64,000 nucleotides of DNA from Paenibacillus sp. FSL R7-0345 (GCF_038595055.1 NZ_CP152002.1:3392501-3456500); one strand, 5' to 3'; positions 18,101 through 27,152 are shown, counted from the first letter of the stretch. The notes: generated from the sequence alone by a model not told the origin. A program made the numbers and translations.

Positions 18101-19649
18101 TGAGCGGACGGTGACTTCCGTGTCGGCAACGCCGGCAGAGCTGACATTACAAGCCGGGGAGGAGCGCGGGACCGTTCTCACCGCTACCTACAGCGATAAG
18201 TCCACAGCAGATGTCACAATTGAAGCGATATGGAGCTCCTCTAATGACAACGTGGCCAACGTGGATGCAAAAGGCCTGATTCACGCTGTAGCAGCAGGCA
18301 GTACTACAATTGAAGCGCAATACGGAAATATGCCGGCAGTCAGCATCCCGGTAACGGTTCAGCCTCAAAGCTCAGTTCCTGTTCTGCTCAATCTGACAGC
18401 TGATCCGGCCAGCCATAGGCTGCAAGTGGGCCAGACTGGCACTTCAGTGATTAAAGCAGTATATGATAATGCTGAAAATCCAGTGGTTACAGATCAAGCG
18501 GTTTGGATATCTTCGGACCCGGCTATTGCTTCTGTGTCAGACAAGGGTCTTATCACAGGCGCTGCGGCAGGAGAAGCAACGATCACTGCTTCGTTCGGGG
18601 GTAAGTCTGTCGTTGTTTCAATTGTGGTCTCGGAGGCTCCTGCGCCTGCAGTGGTTGATTTGGTCGTAACGCCCGCTGCGCTCTCCCTCACTCTAGGAAA
18701 AACGCAGAGCTTAGGGGTAACGGCGAAATACTCCGACCTTTCTACAGCACTCAAGACTCTGGAAGCGGAATATACTTCCGCCAATACTTCTGTTGCTGCA
18801 GTGAGTGCAGCAGGTGTAGTGACAGCGAACGGTATAGGAACGACAAACATTACGGTTATTTACGGAGGTGTGAAAAAGGAGATTCAAGTCACCGTGACAA
18901 CGGTTAATGGCAATCATGACGGAGGTACGGCACCAGTGGCAACTCCAGCGCCATCAGGAACTGCGGCACCGGCAGTTACACCAGCGGCAACACCTACAGC
19001 AACGCCATCTCCGGTGGTATCTTCAGAGCCGCAGCTTCCAACCTTAATGAAGCCTGTGTTCAATAGCATTGTAGACCATGATAAGATTAAAGCAATGTTG
19101 GCAAAAGGGCAGACTGCTCCTGCTGTTACATTCACAGATGCCCCTGCGCTTCAGTGGAGTACAATATTCATTGAACGGGCTGCCCGGATGGGTATTATAA
19201 CGGGTTATGCGGATGGTTCATTCCATCCTGACGTTAAAATAACCCGTGCCGAGTTTGCTGCAATGCTGTTCAAAGCCTTTGGGCTGAACGCCTCAGGCGG
19301 TACAGGCTTCCCCGATACGCAAGGACATTGGGCTTCGGAAGCCATTATTGCACTTCAAGGCAATAAAGTAATAACCGGGTACGCCGATGGTTCCTTCCAT
19401 CCCAGTCAGGAGATCACCCGGGCGGAGATGGTGACAATGTTATCCCGTCTGACGAATTATGTGAGCAGTATTAATGAGCCTTTCTCCGATGTTACTGCAG
19501 GCTGGGCATCAGGTCCGATTAATGCTTTTGCCAGCGCAGGTATCATTACCGGAAAAGGCAATGGAGAGTTTAAACCGGAGGAACCAGCTACCCGCGCAGA
19601 ATCGGTAGTGATGATCCTCCGACTCATGGATAAGCTAATGGAGCAATAA
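15117..19649 (+). CDS. SLH-anchored surface protein with metallophosphoesterase, Big2, cohesin-like and SH3-like domains
   Basis: A 1510-residue secreted protein with a signal peptide at about 1-37. In order: a carbohydrate-binding-like module (45-210), an Ig-like domain (215-315), a cohesin-like domain (about 318-440), and an Ig-like unit that appears to contain an SH3b-like insert (about 495-550). A purple-acid-phosphatase-type FN3 region (600-715) follows. The calcineurin-like phosphoesterase (720-960) has 'FVFVTDSH', 'GGDMVDDG', 'GNHDVKG' and 'GHDHVYART'. Then come three Big2 domains (about 1000, 1085, 1178), a Pro/Thr/Ala linker and three SLH domains (about 1340, 1398, 1456) with 'ITRAE' and 'ATRAE' motifs. 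The active-site metal ligands look complete. The start is a GTG preceded by AGGAG with a 12-base spacing, slightly long. It is transcribed alone. Confidence 0.9.
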   Translation: MSEKHPLLKRVLTGILAMSVIVPFTPPSFSSTVYGDAAEPSGVVMLEDFENVSLADLTFDSARIYSGNLALESNPKYIRDGAKSLRIDYDFIGVTDNPSQVAVGPATQLPLTGRTPKKIGMWIYANNEGHGLTSKFYVSATGKSKTYEMRSEEVGIDWSGWKYVEAEIGDDLQLPGTLAFYFQMKERQMSKKNKGSIWIDDVRLIYDEPADEDMDVPVLTPVSPVPDQILTAPVSDIILSADDAKSGIDPDSIRLTMDGQPVVPAAFAYDLSTKAITYHPDVPLDGGYHQVVAEVKDLAGNPASAEYTFTVDHGAMLTLEAPEEAVSNETYRLKLAAKDAGEANSVQARIKFDPQTLQANAVHARDGLSNVKSTVDNIGGYVEFSADGLQKGLVDALASIDFNVNRSAKMERGETYKSITMVDGGFGYSNAATVSSFASPVKYTIGFPYALTIKGAGLQTKNIITVTTHAGAPVEGAEIDFTDVNGPQTYVTVTAGNSNIYASADSSSTVLLTAEQNGQFFATTGSASGFVKVYLPDGTKTGYIASADIQQKSLTEGFGLTDARGEIHTSLANLALGTWKVQAVKDGGTSESFSMNVVTQLGGDDPKYIQTFVTEDMSTMLSVGWQTAPRVQETSIQYVKDSDLVNNNLNSTQQKAAEQSALTEVEVIHEVEGGPLGEIKFHKSLVTGLEPNTAYHYRVGYEGHWSNWYEYKTLTAVPQTPVSFVFVTDSHTKGDNGLEIYQQLISDAVTRYPDTQFIMHGGDMVDDGAILNEWNQFWEASSFYATSLPSGYTMGNHDVKGAGKEIFAKGLDLPENGPDVQKDYAYSFDSGEVHFIVLNSEADEVTMAQQAVWLRGDLLASDKKWKIVMFHKPAYHTEDGRGNVIEYTQTYFAPILEELKVDLVLEGHDHVYARTYPMSGGKPLLNGERGTVYLDGGASGWKFYDGARYEYLNFMFDEDVPVYSAIQVSHDTITIQARTTESDVLLDNYIIEKKDERTVTSVSATPAELTLQAGEERGTVLTATYSDKSTADVTIEAIWSSSNDNVANVDAKGLIHAVAAGSTTIEAQYGNMPAVSIPVTVQPQSSVPVLLNLTADPASHRLQVGQTGTSVIKAVYDNAENPVVTDQAVWISSDPAIASVSDKGLITGAAAGEATITASFGGKSVVVSIVVSEAPAPAVVDLVVTPAALSLTLGKTQSLGVTAKYSDLSTALKTLEAEYTSANTSVAAVSAAGVVTANGIGTTNITVIYGGVKKEIQVTVTTVNGNHDGGTAPVATPAPSGTAAPAVTPAATPTATPSPVVSSEPQLPTLMKPVFNSIVDHDKIKAMLAKGQTAPAVTFTDAPALQWSTIFIERAARMGIITGYADGSFHPDVKITRAEFAAMLFKAFGLNASGGTGFPDTQGHWASEAIIALQGNKVITGYADGSFHPSQEITRAEMVTMLSRLTNYVSSINEPFSDVTAGWASGPINAFASAGIITGKGNGEFKPEEPATRAESVVMILRLMDKLMEQ

Positions 19650-19726
19650 GCATTAATAAGTATCAAGTGGATTATGCCGATTCGAGCTTGGATCCGTCTG
19701 AACATTACAGTCCGTTAAATTTGTTT

Positions 19727-19752
19727 AAGCCGTGCGGGAAACCGTACGGCTT
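19727..19752 (+). terminator. Terminator after the SLH phosphoesterase gene
   Basis: AAGCCGTGCGG and CCGTACGGCTT pair around a GAAA-type loop, followed by ATTAT. The T-run is weak. It lies about 75 bases after the stop. Confidence 0.6.
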
Positions 19753-19910
19753 ATTATCGTGCCGCTATAATTGTTATTATTGTTATTAATTAAATAGTAT
19801 AAATTGATAACATGTATGCGAGAGACTATAATGGTATGCAGGACTATTATTATCAGCATTCATATTTTATTAGAAGAAATAATCGATCGGGAGTGGGATT
19901 CTTGCAGACA

Positions 19911-22712
19911 ATGATTAAGCTTGAAGGCGAGTGGAAGCTGCAGCTGGACGGAGACAAACAGGGGCTTGTACTGCCTTTCACCGATACAATTGATTTACCG
20001 GGAACGACCTCGTATGCCCGTAAAGGACCTAAAAATGAAGAGGCTCTGATCAGTGCGCTGACGGATGAATATCTGTTCGAAGGCCAAGCCTGGTTTTCCA
20101 GGGAGATTGAAATTCCTGTGGAGCTGGCTGGCGTGTCATGCCGGCTGTATCTGGAGCGGACGCGGATGACAACGCTTTATATTGACGGCAAGGAGATCGG
20201 CAGCCGGGACAGCCTGAACACCGCTCATGTGTATGATTTGGGCGGATTGGCAGCAGGCAGTCACACCGTTACGATTTGTGTCAGCAACACCGGATATCCG
20301 ACTAAAGGAGGACACATGACCTCGCCGGATACCCAGACCAACTGGAACGGGATCACCGGCAGGCTGGAGCTGCAATTTTTCGCTGAATCGTATTTGTGCG
20401 GAATCCGGCTTACTCCGGATGTGGCCGCCCGCTCGGTCCGCATCACGGCTAAGCTCGAAGGTGAGGCTGAAGCAGTGCTGACGGTATCTGCCGGGAGCTT
20501 TAACAATGCGGAGGTTGCCGGACATGTGGCGGAAGCGCAGACGTATGTGCTTAAACCGGGAAATGTTGACGTTGAATATATCCTTGGGCCGGACGCGCTG
20601 CTGTGGAGTGAATTCGCCCCCAATCTGTATAATCTCGCCCTTGCTGTCAGTACCGGAGAAGGCGGCCCGGCAGACCTGAATGAGCTTGTCTTTGGCTTGC
20701 GGGAGTTCAAAGCGGACGGCGACAAATTCGCCATCAACGGCCACAAAACGTTTCTGCGCGGCAAGCATGACGGCCTAATCTTCCCTCTGACCGGCTACGC
20801 GCCGACTGATGTGGAGGAATGGGTGCGGATTCTCGGTATCTCCAAATCCTACGGCATCAACCATTACCGGTTCCATACCTGCTGTCCGCCGGAAGCCGCC
20901 TTTGCGGCAGCGGATCTGCTCGGCATCTACATGGAGCCTGAACTGCCATTCTGGGGCACTGTTACCGAACCGTCAGATGATAACCACAATCAGGCTGAGC
21001 AGGATTATCTGGTGAGTGAGGGCTACGCTATTCTGCAGGCCTTCGGCAATCATCCTTCCTTTGTCATGATGTCGCTCGGGAACGAGCTGTGGGGCAGCAG
21101 AGCCAAGATAGATTCCATTCTAAAAGAATACAAGGAGTTTGACAGCAGACCCCTCTATACACAAGGCTCGAACAACCACCAGTGGGTGCCGGAAATTCTG
21201 GAGCATGAGGACTTCTTCTGCGGCGTGCGCTTTTCCAGAAGCAGACTGTTCAGAGGCTCATATGCGATGTGTGATGCGCCGCTGGGCCATGTCCAGACCG
21301 CTGAGCCATGTACGCTGAAGGACTACGACGACCAGTTCGTACCGCCTGAGCGGGTGAACAGTACCGACGGAGCTGCAGGAATAGGCGGCGAGATCCAGAT
21401 TCAGTACGGCACTGAAGCCAAAACCGTACAGGCAGACGATGCCTCCGGGGAATGGATTCCGCATATTCCGGTGATCTCGCATGAGATCGGGCAATATGCA
21501 ACTTATCCCAACTTTGAGGAAATTGCCAAATACAGCGGGCCGCTTAAAGCCAAAAATTTCGAGATTTTCCGTGAACGTCTGGAACAAAACGGGCTCACCC
21601 ATCTGGCAGCCAAATACTTTGCAGCTTCGGGCAAGCTGGCAGCAGCCTGCTATAAGGAAGAACTGGAAGCAGCCTTCCGGACCAAGCGGCTTGCCGGCTT
21701 CCAGCTGCTCGATCTGCAGGATTTCAGCGGACAGGGTACTGCGCTGGTCGGTATATTGGACGCTTTTATGGACTCCAAAGGCATGATTACCGCTGAGGAA
21801 TGGCGCACATTCTGCAGTGATGCGGTACTGTTGGCGCGGTTCCCTAAATTCAACTACATTTCCGGGGAACCGTTCCAGGCGGATATCGAGCTCAGCTGGT
21901 ACCGGAATATCAGCCCGGATTCAGTTGAGCTCAGCTGGAGCCTGGCAGGTGAAAGCGGGACGCTGAGTGAAGGAACTGCAGTGGCAGAGCTTCCGGCAGG
22001 GGCTAATTATTTTGAACTGTATCAGCTTAAGCTTGAACTTCCGGTTGTTAAGGCAATGACATCCGTAAAGCTGAGTCTCGGGATTGCCGGGACGGATATC
22101 AGCAAGAGCTATGATCTGTGGATCTACCCTGATCTAAGCAGCGCCGGACTTGAAGAAGTGCATGTGTTCAAGGAGCTGGGTGAAGAAGCGCAGGCCCGGC
22201 TTGATCAGGGCGGCAACGTCCTGCTGATGCCGGATCCCGATTCGCTGACTAATGCGGTTCAAGGCTTTTACAGTACTGATTTCTGGTGCTACCCGATGTT
22301 CCGTTCAATCTCTGAGAGTATGAACCGGCCTGTGCCGGTCGGCACGATGGGTCTGCTGATCGAGAATACACATCCCGCACTCCGTAACTTCCCGAGTGAA
22401 GAGCACTCCACTTATCCGTGGTGGAACATTGTCGAGAACTCCAAATCACTGATCATGGACGGAACCGATCATAACTGGAGTCCGATTGTCCGGACTATCG
22501 ACAATTTTGAGCGCAATCACAAGCTGGGCTTCCTGCTGGAATGCCGTGTCGGCGAAGGTAAGCTGCTGATCTGTCCGCTTCATGCGGATAAGGCCGCCGC
22601 GACCCCGGAAGGCAGACAATTCCTGTCCAGTCTGACCAGCTATATGGGTTCAGAGGAATTTAATCCGCAGACAGAGGTTGCAATAGAAGAATTGGCGCGG
22701 ATTATTCGGTAG
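19911..22712 (+). CDS. Glycoside hydrolase family 2 (beta-galactosidase-like)
   Basis: A roughly 933-residue cytosolic glycosidase without a signal peptide. The N-terminal sugar-binding sandwich opens with 'LEGEWKLQLDG' and contains 'LPGTTSYARKG' and 'NWNGITGRLEL'. The immunoglobulin domain ends at 'FGLREFKADGDKFAINGHKTFLRGKHDG'. The TIM barrel has 'GINHYRFHTCCPPEAAFAAADLLGIYMEPELPFWG', 'MMSLGNELWG' (acid/base Glu near residue 392) and a later 'PVISHEIGQYATYP', whose Glu is a candidate nucleophile. The C-terminal third is a sandwich plus a Rossmann-like segment. The open frame extends to 19812, but GGGAGTGGGA before TTG 19902 / ATG 19911 fixes the start nearby; I prefer the ATG. Substrate linkage unknown. 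Confidence 0.85.
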   Translation: MIKLEGEWKLQLDGDKQGLVLPFTDTIDLPGTTSYARKGPKNEEALISALTDEYLFEGQAWFSREIEIPVELAGVSCRLYLERTRMTTLYIDGKEIGSRDSLNTAHVYDLGGLAAGSHTVTICVSNTGYPTKGGHMTSPDTQTNWNGITGRLELQFFAESYLCGIRLTPDVAARSVRITAKLEGEAEAVLTVSAGSFNNAEVAGHVAEAQTYVLKPGNVDVEYILGPDALLWSEFAPNLYNLALAVSTGEGGPADLNELVFGLREFKADGDKFAINGHKTFLRGKHDGLIFPLTGYAPTDVEEWVRILGISKSYGINHYRFHTCCPPEAAFAAADLLGIYMEPELPFWGTVTEPSDDNHNQAEQDYLVSEGYAILQAFGNHPSFVMMSLGNELWGSRAKIDSILKEYKEFDSRPLYTQGSNNHQWVPEILEHEDFFCGVRFSRSRLFRGSYAMCDAPLGHVQTAEPCTLKDYDDQFVPPERVNSTDGAAGIGGEIQIQYGTEAKTVQADDASGEWIPHIPVISHEIGQYATYPNFEEIAKYSGPLKAKNFEIFRERLEQNGLTHLAAKYFAASGKLAAACYKEELEAAFRTKRLAGFQLLDLQDFSGQGTALVGILDAFMDSKGMITAEEWRTFCSDAVLLARFPKFNYISGEPFQADIELSWYRNISPDSVELSWSLAGESGTLSEGTAVAELPAGANYFELYQLKLELPVVKAMTSVKLSLGIAGTDISKSYDLWIYPDLSSAGLEEVHVFKELGEEAQARLDQGGNVLLMPDPDSLTNAVQGFYSTDFWCYPMFRSISESMNRPVPVGTMGLLIENTHPALRNFPSEEHSTYPWWNIVENSKSLIMDGTDHNWSPIVRTIDNFERNHKLGFLLECRVGEGKLLICPLHADKAAATPEGRQFLSSLTSYMGSEEFNPQTEVAIEELARIIR

Positions 22713-22834
22713 GAGTCCGGCTGAGCGAAGATGATGTTAGAAGAATCGAAGCGGCCATCCCGGCCTCGGATATAGCAGGCGGAAGCTTTCCGCAGCTGCA
22801 GTTCAGAAACAGTGTTATGATCCGTCCCTATTAA
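22709..22834 (+). pseudogene. C-terminal remnant of an aldo/keto reductase
   Basis: Directly after, and overlapping by four bases, the GH2 stop is an open stretch of 41 codons with no start. It reads '...VRLSEDDVRRIEAAIP' then 'ASDIAGGSFPQLQF', ending in TAA at 22832-22834. This matches the end of aldo/keto reductases, where a helix 'LsxEdlxxIexaxP' is followed by '(A)GxRYP'. The rest of the enzyme is absent, so it is a decayed tail left by a deletion that joined the GH2 gene end to it. The call rests on a short motif. Confidence 0.55.
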
Positions 22835-22914
22835 CCTGGTGTCATTTACCAGTCTTTTGCCGGCAAAATAATGTTATGGTAGAGGACAGCAATGAATACG
22901 AGGTGATATGTTAT

Positions 22915-23799
22915 ATGACTAAGAAACACTGTTTGTTCTGTGATGCTATTGTCCCAATCGAACGGGACGGGGAATATGACCGCTATCTGGACTGTTCCTG
23001 CTCGCCCGGCGGGTTCTATTTTCTGCAAAAGGACAGCTATGACGTGATTAACGCGCTGCCGCATCCCGCGAAACGGGATCTGTTGCATATTGTATCAGCT
23101 TATATCAGGGAAAAGACCGATAGTGGCGAGCAGGTCTATCTATCGTCCGCTGATCTAGAGATGATCGCAGGCAGTCCCAAAACTCCGGTTACGATTGAGG
23201 ACAAAGGAAACCGGCTGCTGCAGTTCCTGTACCGGCATTCTGAGGCTCCGGGAGACCCGGTTACCATTCATCCGCTGTCTGCCAGCTATAACCTGACCTA
23301 TTCGCCTAATCTGCAGGAACTGGTATATATCATAGATAAGCTTGGAAACGAGCAGCTGCTCATCCGGGAAGGGATGAACTTTCAGCTCACGCAGCAGGGC
23401 TGGAATGAGGCCGCCGCAAGCGCGGGCGGCAAGAAATTAAAGCCCTGCTCCGTGCTCCTTCCTGCGGAGCTTGAGCATAATGCCGTGTGGCAGGATAATC
23501 TGCTGTCCGTAATCGGCCAGTACGGTTATCTTCCGGCTATTCTTAGCCATCCGGCTGCACAAGAATATCCGCTGGAGGAGCTTGCCGAGAGCCGGCTTAT
23601 CATCGCCGATTTAACCGGCCGCTCAGCAGGCGTCTACTTTGCAGCCGGTTATGCAATGGGATTGGGTATTCCGGTAATCTGGACAGTGCACAGCAGTGGT
23701 GCGGCAGAGCTGGATGTCCAGCTGCAGGACATCCGTCCGCTGGTTTGGGATACAGCCGAGGAGCTGGCTGTGCTGATGCGCCAAAGGATTACACAATAG
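22915..23799 (+). CDS. Cys-motif protein with nucleoside 2-deoxyribosyltransferase-like domain
   Basis: About 294 residues. The N-terminal 'KKHCLFCDAIVPIE' with 'YLDCSCSPGG' gives a CxxC...CxC set that looks like a small zinc site. The middle (60-200) is helical and unrecognised. The C-terminal 'LIIADLTGRSAGVYFAAGYAMGLGIPVIWTVH' matches the nucleoside 2-deoxyribosyltransferase-like fold, in which proteins of unknown role carry 'xxADlT...NVyyElGyA.alGkpvI'. The start is ATG 22915 with GAGGTGA 8 bases before; an upstream ATG at 22876 has no such site. It is monocistronic, followed by the hairpin at 23837-23880. No function can be assigned. Confidence 0.6.
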   Translation: MTKKHCLFCDAIVPIERDGEYDRYLDCSCSPGGFYFLQKDSYDVINALPHPAKRDLLHIVSAYIREKTDSGEQVYLSSADLEMIAGSPKTPVTIEDKGNRLLQFLYRHSEAPGDPVTIHPLSASYNLTYSPNLQELVYIIDKLGNEQLLIREGMNFQLTQQGWNEAAASAGGKKLKPCSVLLPAELEHNAVWQDNLLSVIGQYGYLPAILSHPAAQEYPLEELAESRLIIADLTGRSAGVYFAAGYAMGLGIPVIWTVHSSGAAELDVQLQDIRPLVWDTAEELAVLMRQRITQ

Positions 23800-23836
23800 C
23801 TAAATGTATCAATCCTGTGTTATCACAGGACAACCT

Positions 23837-23880
23837 AAAAACAGCCTGTACCGGATCAATGATCTGGTACAGGCTGTTTT
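23837..23880. terminator. Bidirectional terminator between the deoxyribosyltransferase-like and ROK genes
   Basis: A long nearly perfect inverted repeat: AAAACAGCCTGTACC pairs with GGTACAGGCTGTTTT across a short loop that itself contains GATC/GATC. It has A-runs and T-runs at both ends, so it should work in both directions. Confidence 0.9.
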
Positions 23881-23904
23881 ACTGTTTAAAGAAGCGGTCC
23901 GCGC

Positions 23905-25095
23905 TCAATTCAGCTCCCATTCATGCAGCAGCATTATTGCCGCTCCGGTCGCTACAGCTTCATCCCTCAGTAAACCCTGAGTGAAAACAGGGCTGTATGC
24001 CGGATAACGGTACGTATTCTTCTTGGCGACCTCTACGGCGGTGTGAAAGACCAGCGGATCGGCATTGACCAGCGGGCCGCCCAGAATAACGTATTCGGGA
24101 TGGAAGGTGTTAATCAGGTTGGCCAGTCCGATCCCGAGATAGCGGGCAGTTTCGGTAAACTGCTCCTTGACGAGCGGGTCGCCCTGTGACAGGGCATCGA
24201 CCAGCACGCTGAAATTCACACGTTCAGGAGCCAGAGCAGACAGCAAACTGCTGTGACCAAGGCTCAGCTTGCTGAGGACACGCTCCTCAAGTGAAGGTAC
24301 AGACACGTAGGCTTCAAGAGCCCCGTAATTCCCTTTATCCCTGAGCCGCGGTCCTTCGGTCCGGATGATCATCTGTCCGACTGCGCCTTCGGTATCTACG
24401 GCCCCGCGGATGATTTTGCCGCCGGACATCATGCCGGAGCGGATATTAGCGCCGGCATGGACATAGAGTGCGTGCTCAACATTCTCCTCGCGGAAAGCCC
24501 AGTGTTCGCCGATCAATGCGGTGTTGGCGCCGTTGTCGAGCCTGGCCGGAATCCCCAGCCGGGCAGTTAGCATCTCACATACCGGCACGTTCTTCCAGGA
24601 GGGAGAGGGAAAGAGCTCCGGCTCCAGAATAACCCCGGTTTTCTGATCCAGCGGGCCTACGGCACCGACACCGATGCCCAGTACCTGCTGTGATGAACTG
24701 CCCTCCTTAGCCAAAAATTCATCAGCCGCTTGTCCGACAAGATCTACCAGCCGTTCCGGCGTCATCCCGGCATCCATCTCCCAGCGCGTCAGCGAAAGAG
24801 TCTTTAAATGCAGATCGTAGAGTGCCAGTCTGGAGTAAAGTCTGGATATTTCGAGCCCCAGCAGGTAACGGTGTCTGGGGTTGGTCTGAAACAGGATCGG
24901 CTTCCTTCCGCCGGTGGAGCTGCCGAATCCCGAGACGATGATCAGCCCCTGAGTGATCATGTCTTCAAGCAGACGGGTCAGGCTGCTGCTGGCCACAGCA
25001 AAATGCTGCAATAAATCAGCCTTCGAAACGGTACCATGCTCGAATATCCGGTCATATACCTGTTTTTTGATTGAAGGAGCTGAATGAGTAATCAT
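23905..25095 (-). CDS. ROK family transcriptional regulator lacking the zinc motif
   Basis: A 396-residue NagC/XylR-type repressor. The N-terminal winged HTH has 'KKQVYDRIFEHGTVSKADLLQHFAVASSSLTRLLEDMITQGLI'. 'GFGSSTGGRKPILF' is the linker, and the ROK domain has 'GIGVGAVGPLDQKTGVI', 'ARLDNGANTALIGEHW' and 'EYVILGGPLV'. The ROK zinc signature (GHxx...CxCGxxGC) is replaced: the site reads 'GAVGQMIIRTEGPRLRDKGNYGALEAY', without the His and all Cys. So ligand binding or folding must differ from classical members. The start ATG has a modest TGGAGA. No sugar gene is directly attached; the divergent neighbour is a chemoreceptor. Confidence 0.85.
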   Translation of the reverse strand: MITHSAPSIKKQVYDRIFEHGTVSKADLLQHFAVASSSLTRLLEDMITQGLIIVSGFGSSTGGRKPILFQTNPRHRYLLGLEISRLYSRLALYDLHLKTLSLTRWEMDAGMTPERLVDLVGQAADEFLAKEGSSSQQVLGIGVGAVGPLDQKTGVILEPELFPSPSWKNVPVCEMLTARLGIPARLDNGANTALIGEHWAFREENVEHALYVHAGANIRSGMMSGGKIIRGAVDTEGAVGQMIIRTEGPRLRDKGNYGALEAYVSVPSLEERVLSKLSLGHSSLLSALAPERVNFSVLVDALSQGDPLVKEQFTETARYLGIGLANLINTFHPEYVILGGPLVNADPLVFHTAVEVAKKNTYRYPAYSPVFTQGLLRDEAVATGAAIMLLHEWELN

Positions 25096-25344
25096 ATGTA
25101 TACATTCTCCATTTCCAAGTCAAATAGTCGGGTTATTTTAAGTATAGCGTCACACACCCGTTTTTTCCAGGTCATCCTGTGAATTCTGCAGACAGGGTGG
25201 AGAACATGATGATTTTTGCTGGCGGAAAAAGGATTTTGGGATAAGTTGTCGAAAATTTCCGGTAGAGGGACATTTGTCATTGCCTAAACTGCAAATCCCT
25301 ACTACAAACTAACGCAATTGCCGTGCGCGAAAGGGAAGGCCTTT

Positions 25345-27102
25345 ATGTTTGCTTTTATCCGAAAAAGTCTGATTGCCCGGATCCTCTGTGTGACAACAGC
25401 CGTTATACTCTGTATCACAGCCGGGAACCTCGCCATCCAGTGGGTGAACACCGGGTCAGCCGTCAAAGGTACGATCAGCAGCTACAACATGAACATTGCG
25501 AGCCATTATGTAACACAGCTTGATGCCGGACGCTACAGTGAGTTTCTGGCAGACCCGCAGGAGTCGGATCTTTACTGGTCGCTGCGTGGCGAACTGGACC
25601 AGTTTCGTGAATCTATCGGAGCCAGATATGTATATTTTGTAAAAATTGATGAAGCCGGCCAGCCGCTGCTGATGATCGACGGCCGACCTGCCGGTGATCC
25701 GCTGGCTTCGCCGATCAATGAGCAGACAGATATGCCGGATGCTGCGGTCAAGTCCGTTCTGGCAGGAGAACAAGCCAGCTCTGAGCTGATCAAAAATCCT
25801 GAATATGGAGATTACATCTCAGCCTTTGTTCCGGTCAAAAATAGCCAGGGCGCGCTGATCGGGGCACTGGGCATCGATACGGATGTCACTGTTGTCAGTT
25901 CATTGACCCGGGATGTGCTGCTCCAGAGCCTGCCGCTCTATAGTATCATTCTCGTTGTCTCATTGCTTGCCCTGAGCGTAATCGCCTGGTTCATCACCCG
26001 GTCTTTGCGCCCGCTGCATACGATCACTGCTGGTGCGGGAGCTATGGCCGCGGGTGATCTCGCGGAGGCATCCCGGATTCTGCACAGACGGCCGGTCAAA
26101 TCCCGGGATGAAATCGGAACCGCCTATCAGGCGATGCTCAAAATGTCAGGTGACTTGAACACACGGGTAAGGGGAATGGTCTCCAATGTATCTACTGCCT
26201 CGGATTACCTGTACGGCACTTCGGAAACGTTTGCCCGAAATGCTGATGATGTATTACGGATGAGTGAGACCGTTAATGTAAAAATCGGGGATATATACTC
26301 TGGCGCAAGTTCGCAGACGGAAGGAGCGCAGAGCAGTGCCTTGGCGATGGATGAGATGGCGGAGGGAATTGCCCGGATCTCGTCTGCTTCTGCTTCTGTA
26401 TCGGAGACTGCTGTACAGGCTCTGGATAAAGTGAATACTTCCCAGTCGGCCATGTCCCGGATGAGCCGGCAAATGGAATCCATTGCTGAATCAACCGGCC
26501 AGACGATGAATATGGCGGCGCTGCTTCAGGGCTACAGCGCCGAAATCGAAGGGGCGCTGGCAGCGATCAGACAATTCGCTGACCAGACAAAGCTGCTGGC
26601 GCTGAATGCTTCCATCGAAGCAGCCCGGGCGGGAGAACACGGACGGGGCTTCACTGTGGTAGCCGGCGAGGTGCGTAAGCTGGCAGAAGGCTCTGCCGAG
26701 GCGGTCGAACGTGTAGCTGATTTGCTTATACATATCGGAACGGTGTCCTCCGGCATCGGTACACAGATGACAGAGGCTTCACGGGAAGTGACAGAAGGGG
26801 TACGCATGTCCTCCGGAGCGGAGGAAGCGCTGCTGCTTGCAGCGGCTGCATTCCGGGAAGTGGCGGAACAGATCATCGATGTGTCGGCGACAGCAGAGCA
26901 GCTGTCCGCAGGTTCCGAGGAAGTTGCCGCTACCGTAGGCAGCATGGCCTTGATCGCCGGCGGGGTTACCGAGCAGACCCGCCAGATCCGCGAGCTGACG
27001 GATCTTCAGCTGGAGAAGATCAAGGAAGTGTATGAAGCCTCAAGGGTGATCAGTGTGAACACCAGTGATATGCGGCAGGCGATCCTGCAAGTAAGAGTAT
27101 AA
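25345..27102 (+). CDS. Methyl-accepting chemotaxis protein
   Basis: A roughly 585-residue chemoreceptor. TM1 lies at about 9-30. An extracellular Cache-like sensor (about 35-190) contains '[19 protein letters not shown]' and '[16 protein letters not shown]'. TM2 follows at about 195-217 ('[20 protein letters not shown]'), then HAMP (218-275) and a signalling coiled coil with the hairpin tip around '[45 protein letters not shown]'. It ends at 'AILQVRV' without a CheR-docking pentapeptide. The start is the ATG 25345 after AAGGGAAGG, not the TTG at 25318. Ligand unknown. It is monocistronic with a terminator directly downstream. Confidence 0.92.
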   Translation: MFAFIRKSLIARILCVTTAVILCITAGNLAIQWVNTGSAVKGTISSYNMNIASHYVTQLDAGRYSEFLADPQESDLYWSLRGELDQFRESIGARYVYFVKIDEAGQPLLMIDGRPAGDPLASPINEQTDMPDAAVKSVLAGEQASSELIKNPEYGDYISAFVPVKNSQGALIGALGIDTDVTVVSSLTRDVLLQSLPLYSIILVVSLLALSVIAWFITRSLRPLHTITAGAGAMAAGDLAEASRILHRRPVKSRDEIGTAYQAMLKMSGDLNTRVRGMVSNVSTASDYLYGTSETFARNADDVLRMSETVNVKIGDIYSGASSQTEGAQSSALAMDEMAEGIARISSASASVSETAVQALDKVNTSQSAMSRMSRQMESIAESTGQTMNMAALLQGYSAEIEGALAAIRQFADQTKLLALNASIEAARAGEHGRGFTVVAGEVRKLAEGSAEAVERVADLLIHIGTVSSGIGTQMTEASREVTEGVRMSSGAEEALLLAAAAFREVAEQIIDVSATAEQLSAGSEEVAATVGSMALIAGGVTEQTRQIRELTDLQLEKIKEVYEASRVISVNTSDMRQAILQVRV

Positions 27103-27108
27103 TACAAG

Positions 27109-27152
27109 CGGCTGCAGCCTCCTTTACCGTGGGAGCTGCAGCCGTTATTTTA
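27109..27152 (+). terminator. Terminator of the chemoreceptor gene
   Basis: CGGCTGCAGC and GCTGCAGCCG form a perfect 10-base stem, followed by TTATTTTAT, beginning 7 bases after the stop codon. Confidence 0.85.
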
